Below, piece by piece: positions 56,026 through 64,000 of a stretch of DNA of 64,000 nt. Position numbers and translations under genes: made by a program. The notes beneath the pieces are model-generated. The model was not told where the DNA came from and did not search any database. It was given only the letters and a program-made list of their open reading frames with translations. The stretch's first letter is position 1. The number at the start of each line of letters is the position of its first letter. Source of the stretch: Fistulifera solaris (taxonomy: Eukaryota > Bacillariophyta > Bacillariophyceae > Naviculales > Stauroneidaceae); assembly GCA_030295235.1 (NCBI GenBank), contig AP026131.1:1426001-1490000 (forward strand), given 5' to 3'.

Positions 56026-57885
56026 TCACAGGGCGGCAATGGCGGGACCATCCAGAATCGTATTGACGATACCACCTTTGGGGCACGCTTTCTTGGTCGA
56101 AAAGTAACTGAAGGAACCCACGGCTCCACGAAGACACGGCGGTGCAAACGGAGGATCGACGGTCATGTAGTAACCGTAATTGCCCGCGCTGTCTTCCTTT
56201 CCATTGCATTCATCCAAATCGTACGGCGCATCAACTGTCCTTGATCATCGTGAAATACCGAAAATGGGGAAACCATCGCGCGCCCATCCAATGACCGGAC
56301 TGGCGGGGCCCGTCGCAGGGAACTGGTTGGGCATGTCGGCGTACTCACGAACCTGATCCCCATCTTTCCACCAGTCGGCACTTTCGGCAAATTCCATTCC
56401 GAGCGATTCCAAGAAGCATTTCGGAGGAAGGTGGTAATGATACTGGTGCTTCTTGTCCGAATGCCCATTGCAGCTGTCATAACTCCAAGTCGGCTTGTGA
56501 CTATCGAGCAAAATGCCGTTGGTCATGACACCCACCACATCGTCATCTTTCAAGTAAGTTGGTTCGCCCGGAGTGCCTGGTTCGGAAGGAATGACCATGG
56601 TGTAATGCTGATACATCGGATCATAGGTACCATGTGATTCAGTGTGACAGGCGCCACATCCCCCGCACGATGCACCACAACCGCCACATCCCCCACAGCC
56701 ACCACATCCCCCACAGCCGCCACATCCACCCGCGCAGCATCCAGTCGAGTTGGAACCGCATCCGGCCGCACAGCATCCAGCACCACATCCGTCAGTCGCA
56801 TTGGCACCGCAAGAAGCATCGCAGCCCTGCAAGAACCGGTTCGCACTGGCCGCGTCGCATCCAGCCGAACAAGAGCCACAGCCCGCATCGCATCCAGCCC
56901 CGCATCCCGCCGAGCAAGAGCCACATCCGGCGTCGCATCCAGCCCCGCATCCCGCCGAGCAAGATCCACAACCAGCGTCGCATCCGGCACCAGAGCAAGC
57001 TCCACAGCCAGCGTCGCAACCAGCCGAGCAGGATCCACAGCCCGCCGAGCAAGATCCGCATCCGGCCGAGCAGGATCCACAGCCCGCCGAGCAAGATCCG
57101 CATCCAGCACCACATCCCGCCGAGCAAGATCCGCAACTTGCGCCGCAAGATCCACATCCGCCACCACATCCAGCGCCACAGGCTCCACACGAGCCGCAAG
57201 CCCCACATCCACCTTCACTGCTGGATTCATTTTGACCCGGAATCACGAAATCACCTTGCGGGTTCGCGACCGTTCCGGTGCTTCCTTGCATATTCGTATG
57301 ATCGGGACACCCGTTGCTTTCAATCACCATCGAATCGGCTTGCACGGTCACCACAACATCGGAACGGAAACAATAGTTGTTCGCTTCGAGATTGGGTTGC
57401 GTCGCATCTTCACAAACCACTTGATGCGTCGGTGCTCCTTGATAGTAAGAATCGTCCCAAGTATCTTGAATCGTTGCCTCAAACGCCAACGGATATCCGG
57501 CATCACTGGTTTCCGCGAGCGCTTCATCGTATTGTACCACAACTTTCGGAAACGGACCCGCCGTTTGACTTTCGATATACTGTACAGTCGTCGCTTGCGA
57601 TGCATTGCCGGCCAATTCGAGCAAAATGGAATGAATACCGTCACTATCGGGCGTTTCACTCAACAAGACGTATCCCGATTCGACACATTTAGGCAACAAT
57701 TTGCACCAGCCCGTGTGCAGTTGCGGAGTATAAAAGACGTTGATGCCATCGGGGGCACACGGGGCCGTCGGAGATGCACCCGTACACAACGCAATGCATT
57801 GCTTGTCAATCAAATAGCCCGACAACTCGGCGGCGAGTGTCGTAGAAAACAAGAGAACGCTCAAGAAGATCGATTTCATCATCAT
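56026..57885 (-). CDS. Secreted Cys/Gly-rich repeat protein with C-terminal YHYH domain
   Basis: ATG 57883-57885 gives a signal peptide ([20 protein letters not shown]). Residues about 20-210 are a Cys-containing N-terminal domain. Residues about 215-400 are a Cys/Gly/Ser/Ala repeat (units CGSCSAGCG and [11 protein letters not shown], ending in runs of CGG), interrupted by a short NRFLQ stretch. The C-terminus carries a YHYH domain ([31 protein letters not shown]). A TGA at 56245-56247 interrupts the frame, but the same frame resumes beyond it; a pair of nearby one-base errors (extra T at about 56252-56254, lost G at about 56235-56237) would remove the stop and restore [17 protein letters not shown]. 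Repaired length is about 619 aa. Likely a disulfide-rich or metal-binding surface protein. Confidence 0.8.
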
Positions 57886-59760
57886 GTTTTTGCGAGATTT
57901 GTGTGTTGTCAAAGGAAATCAAATAATCAAATCAATCGTTTCAAAATTGGTCAATGATCAATCGTGTCAAAAAATGAGATAGCCGTCGAATGCTGCTCGA
58001 GCTCATCCTCCGAAAGCGAATCTTTCACTGAATCATCCTCATGGTCGTCATAAAGATTGAAAATGGGCTCGAGCAGTTTTGGAGGATGTCGCGATGATTG
58101 CCTTGCGGAAAAGGAAGGAGGCTGACGAAAGCGTGCGTCCTAAAGAGGTGCGTCTGTGGATGTCATTTTGTACTTAGAAAAAAAAAAGGAGATTTATGCA
58201 GAGCTTGTCCGTTGCATAAATTCTCAACAGAAAAGATACTACGTACGCGGTACGCGAGGCCCATTCATTCGCGAGAGAAGTTGAGTCACGAGAGAGTTGC
58301 GCCGACAAAGAAAACAAGGATGAGTGAGGAGTCGATAAAGAACAACAACAGCAACAACAACAGCAACACTGTAGTCTAGTTTCATTCGAAGTGAAGGATG
58401 GCACCATCGCTAACAACGCAGCATCAATTTATGGAATGATATAAAAATGTTGCAGTCGACCAGAGACGTCGCTTGGAAGAGATCGGCTTCGTCATTCATT
58501 CAATCCATGAACGGGCCTCCGGTTTGCGACTCGAAGGAATGCTCCAGTATTTTTGCACCATTTACTCTTCTATTATTTGTCATAATCCTTCGAATGAGAA
58601 CGTCAGCTTGTGTTTCCAATTGTATCTTTTATTTCGATACAACACGGCGGCTTGAGGGCAGGTGCGGACGGCAGTCGTTTTGACGTCAGATCAAACGGAA
58701 GATTACATCCATCGCAGGATCGTAGCGAAGGATGAACATTATTGTGGATGTGACTGAAGACTGCCTTGAGAGCTTTTACGGCACATGCGATTGAGTCATT
58801 TTGGAAGTAATCAGTGCAAAGAAATGGATCCAAGCGAAAAAAACGTCGTTTCGTAGAACGAAGCACACAACCGTCACTCGATGCGCCCCGCTATCGACTT
58901 TCAAAAAGAATGATCGCTGCATTTGACGGCTATCTGAAACGGCAAATCATTTTTAGTGACGACTTTGGTTTTCGAAGGAGAAATGGAATTTGAGAGACGC
59001 TAGCAATCACTCTTGGAAGACTCGCAGCTGCTATCCATTACGCGGCAATTATCACATCTTAGCTTCATTCGAATGGAAGTGGACCGTATGAGTCAAGTCA
59101 TCGCGAAGAATCAGACATATTCTCCCACCGCCGTTTGCAGTTGGACGTTATCGCCCAAAACGAGTCGCTCCGGACAGCGAACCTCACAAGGTCCGCAGCA
59201 AAACAGCGTCTCGTGGCGTTCGGAAAGCGAAAATGGAGAAGTATATCGTTCAATGGGGATGTGTCAAAGAAGAATGAAGGATGATAATGAAGAAGTTGCG
59301 AGGACGAAGACTTTTCGATCGGCATAAAAATAAAATGGCGAAAACACGAAACACGAAACACGAAAGTGAAAACAGTGAAATTTGTCGTAGCGTTGACCGT
59401 TCAAAGTTTACTACCGCTGTAGTGGCTTTTGCTCTAGTATTGCAATAGGCTTAGAGTGTAGTAACACCTAACACTTACATAAACTCAAGCCTCGATCCAC
59501 ATTACTCCGTATTTATTTTTCAAAAATGCCTCCACCCTTCACCCTCACCTTCTCATGCAACTCCTTGCAATAATGGGAGTAAGAAAGGAAAGCTAGAAAG
59601 CTTATTTGTGACAGAGAATCGACAAAGGCATCTTTCAAGAATCAAGAAAGAAGATAATGTTGGAATTCACTTCCGGCTCGGAGCGACCTGCGGTGTTAAA
59701 CTTGTAGATCAATTAAGCTCCGAGCTTGTTAGTGAATAGGTAGATCAATAGTCTCTTTCT
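57886..59760. other. Gene-poor interval
   Basis: About 1.9 kb. Includes a caacaa/cagcaa microsatellite at 58342-58368 and words catcctcc and gctcgag repeated in opposite orientations at 57995-58088. ORFs are short and show no family features. Confidence 0.45.
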
Positions 59761-59801
59761 TGTCTCTTCTTAGTCTTAATTTTTACTGTCTACTGGATTC
59801 A

Positions 59802-59829
59802 TCCGAATCAATGAGCTCATTGATTCGGA
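59802..59829. repeat. Perfect 28-bp palindrome
   Basis: Half-site tccgaatcaatgag followed directly by its reverse complement, no spacer. It lies in otherwise gene-free DNA. Could be a binding site for a dimeric protein or the scar of an element. Confidence 0.9.
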
Positions 59830-61125
59830 CGAGCCTGGTTACTCCTCTTCCTGCCACTCGATCAGTCCACGTTACCGCTTTACTTGACTGCGCCGATATA
59901 GCCGACTGTACGACGACTTAGATGCTCAACGCCCTCTGCTAGTTTAAGCCAGATCGGGAGTCGTTCGAGTCACGACCAGTACTTGATTTTCTCCAACAGA
60001 TAATGCTGTTGTCGCCAAGGTTTTTGTTGCGTTGCAAAAGAGCGATGCACTTCTCCAATTGATTTTACAGCTTTTCTGTGTGATAAGCTAGTAGTCTTTC
60101 TTTTCAAGCACGTGAACACACCACTCCCCCAGATTTTCTGGGAAAGTCAAAATACCATAAACCTTACCGCACGACCAGATTTTCAAGGCACGTACAAACA
60201 CAACTCTCCCAGCTTTTCTGGGGACGTTTCTGGACAGGGAAAGAAACCAAATACAGTACTCAGAATTTCTGTATTATGAAGACGTCGTCAACGTCATCCG
60301 CGCCCCGCGCATTTGTTGCTGCGGAAATAAATAGCGATGAATAATGCGAGGGTGAATTATAAAAGCGAATGCATCTTTTGCCGCTTTTTGTCAAGTAACA
60401 AAAGAGAATACTATTCTCTCAAGCATTCACCGAAACGCGTCACTGCTATCAAAGGTTCTTTGGCACAAAAAATCTATGTCCGAGGAAGGGCCGACGAAAG
60501 TGTCGCGTGTTCATCATGTTGATGAAGGAAGGTATTCCGTTCCTTCATGGCGGTAATCTTTTTGAAGACAAGATGCTTGAGTGAGTCTTTCACGGCTTTT
60601 AGCTACTGCGGAGCACTCACGAGGATAATGGACTATCAACATCAGCAATTTGCAATTTGCCGCGAGATTTGACAACCATCTCAGCGTCCGTTGACCGTCA
60701 ACAAAAATCCTCTTTTCATTGAATCGAGCAAATCCGTTGCCGCTCCTCAAAAACGGTCGCTTCGGTCTGCGTATCAAGTCTCAAAGCTGAAGTGCTCCAC
60801 TTGATATTCGATTGCTAGTTACAATTTTGAAACAATCGGCCAAAGGCCGCGGCCAATCACTCCATGATCAGCACTGTGAAAAGCATCCCTCACAAGATTG
60901 ACAAGTCGGATGGAGTCAGCACCGGGAATCTGATAGTCCGGCGCGGCGAAGCATCCAGTCCAGCGGTGGCGAATTACGTGTTTAAGTCAGGTATTTGACT
61001 GGCGACAATAGTGGAATGAGGCGAATAGTCGCTGCTTGTCGCGATTCAAATATTTAAAGTCGTTATCATCTGCAGGACCATACAACAACGGACGACGATT
61101 TGGTAACAGGATGCTGATGACGGCA
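59830..61125. other. Gene-poor interval
   Basis: About 1.3 kb. Two loosely related segments near 60100-60150 and 60175-60235 share ca[c/a]gtgaacac-like and ttttctggg words. No supported gene. Confidence 0.4.
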
Positions 61126-61127
61126 AA

Positions 61128-61577
61128 TTATTTTTGAATATAGAAGGACCTTGTTGGTTTAAACTGCCGGGCGCGGATGCATTCTGGTGGTGAGTGGCAG
61201 GGCGCTTTCTGATGAATCATCTCTTTGAAAACGACTCTGATGGAGCGTAGTAGCAAGTACATTACCAGGAATCGTTCTTTCGACCAGATTTGTGAATTGG
61301 TCGCTCGTGGCACAGTATTTGGGCTTGCGTTCGCGTGGATGGTTTTCAGTGAGGCTAATTTGTCCAAGGCGATTGTTTTTTGGAGATCGGCCGTGTCGTC
61401 AAAAGCTCTTCGTACATCTGGACAAGCTCGATCCGCGATCACGTCAAGGCAGCAATTGCTTAGATCGCGGAAAGAGCAAAAAGGGTCTATTGATGGACGT
61501 CCACCTTGGCTAGAGTGAAAATAAAAAACGAGAAAACCGAATAGGAAAGCAGCGTTCAGTGTTGATAGAGTGGTCAT
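61128..61577 (-). CDS. Hypothetical ORF with N-terminal hydrophobic segment
   Basis: From ATG at about 61575-61577 the frame is open for about 149 codons, with a hydrophobic segment (LNAAFLFGFLVFYF) near the start. No motif or family recognised; a competing open frame exists on the other strand. Could be a chance ORF. Confidence 0.2.
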   Translation of the reverse strand: MTTLSTLNAAFLFGFLVFYFHSSQGGRPSIDPFCSFRDLSNCCLDVIADRACPDVRRAFDDTADLQKTIALDKLASLKTIHANASPNTVPRATNSQIWSKERFLVMYLLLRSIRVVFKEMIHQKAPCHSPPECIRARQFKPTRSFYIQK

Positions 61578-62242
61578 GAAGAAGTACGTGGCTATCGTGG
61601 CTATCGCGGCTAGCGAGTAATTGATCTGAATCGAACAGGCCGCGGCTCGTGCGATTGAGATATCAAAAGCCGCCAAAAGCGAGGACAGGGGGTCAACAGG
61701 TTGCTTGGCGGCGACACTGTTTCTTCAAAAAAAGGGCGAGCCTTGTCTGTGTTTTACTGCCTGACTCTGATGCCTTTTTGTTGCAATCAGCGACACTTTT
61801 TGATCAGTTGGTTTCCGAAAGCGTTCATGCTGGAAAGTAAGGAAAAGTATATCGATTGTTCTTCTGGCTCAATTTATGTGAAAGGGTCGCTTGTGGCAAC
61901 ACACACTCGATCTCGCTACGTTGTTCAGAGCACTTTCGATTGGTTTCGGTTGCGTCCTGTCGCGAAGGCGATGGAAATGGAGACAGGGGTGTAGAGGCCT
62001 GCTAAAAGAGTCTACAAGTGCATACAAAAAACTATAAGATATTGATTGATGAAATAAGCTATTAGAGAATTATCTTATAGTGTTAGATTATCTGAGGAGA
62101 ATATTACGGCTAGGTCACTAAACTGAGCAAGATGTACAAAAGTTACCGTTATTTGTGAATTGGAAGGGGCAACTCGTTTGAAAAAACATATTAAATTGAT
62201 TGGCGCCTGCGGTGATGTCTTTCATATTTTGTTTAAACAATG
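61578..62242. other. Intergenic
   Basis: About 660 bp, A/T-rich near 62030-62100. Nothing supported. Confidence 0.35.
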
Positions 62243-62605
62243 TCAAGCTTGAAAGAACATTTTGTCCAAGGCCGTTGCAGCTGACACGTCCCACCCACTA
62301 ATGTCTTGGTTGAAGGATGAGGCACGCCCGAACATCATAAACATATTGGTGACTGCGGATGTGTCCCAGTCACCGATGGGCTGGTTGAAAGCAAGGGCCC
62401 TCACAAACATGGCTTGCATATTTGTGACTCTGGATGTGTCCCAGTCCCCAATCGGCTCGTTGAAATTCGTGGCACCTTCGAATAGAGAGCTCATATCTGT
62501 CATTCTTGAGACATCCCAGCAGTTGGGTGGTGGCCCTGACAGAAATTCCGAGCGCACAGATAGCTCACGGAATTCAGAATGCGGAATATCCTCACGCAAA
62601 GGCGA
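62243..62605 (-). pseudogene. BspA-like (DUF285) leucine-rich repeat fragment
   Basis: Three DUF285 units are visible: [36 protein letters not shown] and [17 protein letters not shown], plus a fourth started ([19 protein letters not shown]) before a stop. An in-frame stop lies just before the open stretch and no ATG precedes the repeats, so start and end are both missing. Full-length family members, frequent in diatoms, have many more repeats and are usually surface proteins. I take this as a gene fragment, though an unseen upstream exon is possible. Confidence 0.7.
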
Positions 62606-62608
62606 CAA

Positions 62609-63374
62609 TCAACCAACTCAACACTCTTTGATGAGATGATCAACTGACAAGCGAAAGCACTGATATCGCAAACACTCTTTGATTGCAATGATCAGCAAAG
62701 ACAACCACACAGTGCGCTTGTTGTTACTTACTCACTGTCTGCCTGCCTGGACTCCAAAGGATGTAGATCGACTACGCCAAGGTTTGTGGCCTTGAGAATT
62801 TCACCACACAAAGAAGACTCAGTAAACTCGGTATAGATTGATTGATTTCTAATTTTATGAGACCTATTCTAATGGAAAATGATTGCACACCTTTCTCCAA
62901 TCTTCATGAACTTGTGCTGAGGTGGCAAAGAAAACAAGTACTGGATTCCTGTAGAAAATGAACATAGCTCCGTAGGCTTCCGTAGGTTGGCTACGACACG
63001 TAAGAAAATGTACTGAAGGTCTACGTGACAGTCAGTCGTGGCAAGAGAAGAAACATGTCCACGTCTGCAAAATTGTCGACGTTGCACTCTCAACGGTATC
63101 CAAACCTTGTAACTGCAACTTCAAATAACTCCCAATGGTATCCAAGTGACTCTATCTTCAAATCGACAGTCGAAGTCTAAATAGCAATACCGATGCGCCG
63201 TTTCTGTGTAGTATAAGTAGTACGGTACACAAATACAATGGAAATTCAGTCACTAACATGACTCGATCTTGCTAAGAAAATTGTCACTCCCCGTCTTCTC
63301 GAAGGCACGGCGGCTGCAATAACTGACTCGCATTCTCGTTGAAGGTCTTCCATTTTCTTCCTAAATCCTAATCA
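62609..63374. other. Interval between the BspA-like fragment and the copia remnant
   Basis: About 770 bp. It could contain the LTR of the copia element, since it lies on the 3' side of the integrase/RT-RNase H coding strand, but only one end is in the window so no LTR pair can be shown. Confidence 0.35.
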
Positions 63375-64000
63375 CTAACACATGCATTTCTCTCTAAACA
63401 AATATATCTCTAACCCAAAGTAGTACCTGGTACTCTTTAGTTCTTCAGTTCTGTGGTGTCTCCAGTCCAGAAAAGTATCGCCTTCAAAGCGATCCCATAT
63501 CTGCGAATAACCCCAATGTTTGCTGAGAATATCAGCTGGGTTCATCTCCTGGGAATATGCAAGAATGCAACCATTCCTGGCCTTAATAGCCTCGCGTACA
63601 CAGTGAAAAGAGAGCATAGTATGTCTCTTGTGTAGCTTTGCGTGTACCATGGTAGCACTGTTGACGACAGACTCATTATCCCCAAACATGTAGGCCTTCT
63701 CGCGAATCGGTACCCCTAAATATCGCAGTGTATTGCGGAGATCGATGATCTGCTCAACGCACGTTCTCGCTGCAATAAATTGAACCATAAGTAGCAGTCT
63801 CAACAGTTGCCTGCTTCTTGGAGTACCACTCGATAGGGGTCTTGTTAAGAAGGTGAAGAATTCCAGTCACAGATCTCCCGTAGCCATGCAGTGCATAAGA
63901 TTCGCATCTACAAAGTGTACTGATGTGACGAAGTTCCCAAGAGGTTTGAAGCATCTTTGGGTTCCGCTTCCTTGACATCACCGTACACAGAGCGCGACCA
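63375..64000 (-). mobile_element. Ty1/copia retrotransposon 3' end (RNase H), degraded, continues beyond the window
   Basis: Minus-strand RNase H of a copia polyprotein: GRSVTGILHLLNKTPIEWYS, KKQATVETATYGS, then after a frame break FIAARTCVEQI, FGDNESVVNSA and NPADILSKHWGY. The break at about 63783-63790 looks like a loss of two bases in the conserved TYGSEF-AARTC stretch, so this copy is defective. Reverse transcriptase and integrase would lie beyond 64000. The family fits the copia-like elements common in diatoms. Confidence 0.85.

Noticed and set aside
56634-57957. Plus-strand ORFs of 350-440 codons rich in Arg/Ser/His
   Set aside because: Antisense to the Cys/Gly repeat; composition is what the reverse of that repeat would give.
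58098-58379. ORF ending in an Asn/Ser run
   Set aside because: The end is a translated caacaa microsatellite and the rest shows no family features.
62609-63374. LTR of the copia element
   Set aside because: Only one side of the element is in the window, so no pair of LTRs can be compared.
1-64000. CRISPR arrays, operons with Shine-Dalgarno sites, bacterial terminators
   Set aside because: The window is eukaryotic; no regular spacer arrays were seen.

Overview
The window looks like nuclear DNA of a diatom or a close stramenopile relative. The evidence is eukaryotic: short GT..AG introns (about 30-110 nt), signal-peptide proteins with Pro/Thr or Pro/Val linkers, a large mitochondrial-type NAD-glutamate dehydrogenase, a multi-exon xanthine dehydrogenase, a BspA-like (DUF285) leucine-rich fragment and a Ty1/copia remnant. 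I cannot name the species.

Layout. 1-9.3 kb: three secreted proteins with family-6 carbohydrate-binding-like modules (two with a GH5 domain that seems to have lost both catalytic glutamates), a secreted protein of unknown domain, and a repeat-rich stretch with a foldback element. 9.8-21 kb: an Asp/Asn-hydroxylase-like + sulfotransferase fusion, a CLC chloride channel/transporter, a small twin-CX9C mitochondrial-type protein, quinolinate phosphoribosyltransferase, and a MYND zinc-finger protein with tandem repeats. 21-25 kb: gene desert with diverged repeats. 25-37.5 kb: a secreted GPI-like protein, a short-chain dehydrogenase, xanthine dehydrogenase (with a 15-nt microexon), a divergently transcribed HMG-CoA synthase + ketoacyl synthase fusion, and a small secreted protein. 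37.5-46 kb: a 470-bp inverted-repeat element, a secreted protein with 25 Ca-binding-type repeats and a VWD-like end, and a TA-flanked foldback element nested in a short hairpin repeat. 46-58 kb: NAD-glutamate dehydrogenase, a small Cys-rich secreted protein, a methyltransferase + D-2-hydroxyacid dehydrogenase fusion, a basic Lys-rich protein, and a Cys/Gly-rich YHYH protein. 58-64 kb: almost gene-free, ending in the BspA-like and copia fragments.

How the genes relate. Many products are secreted or cell-surface (carbohydrate binding, Ca-binding repeats, GPI-like tails), which fits a cell-wall builder. The metabolic genes cover purine breakdown, NAD synthesis, glutamate oxidation and mevalonate entry. 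Three multidomain fusions (HMG-CoA synthase + ketoacyl synthase; methyltransferase + 2-hydroxyacid dehydrogenase; hydroxylase + sulfotransferase) are the most promising for new biochemistry.

Caution. At least a dozen otherwise well-conserved genes are broken by single-base indels, most of them in homopolymer runs, while other long genes are intact. Residual indel errors of the assembly are the simplest explanation. I give gene spans across these breaks and say where each break lies.
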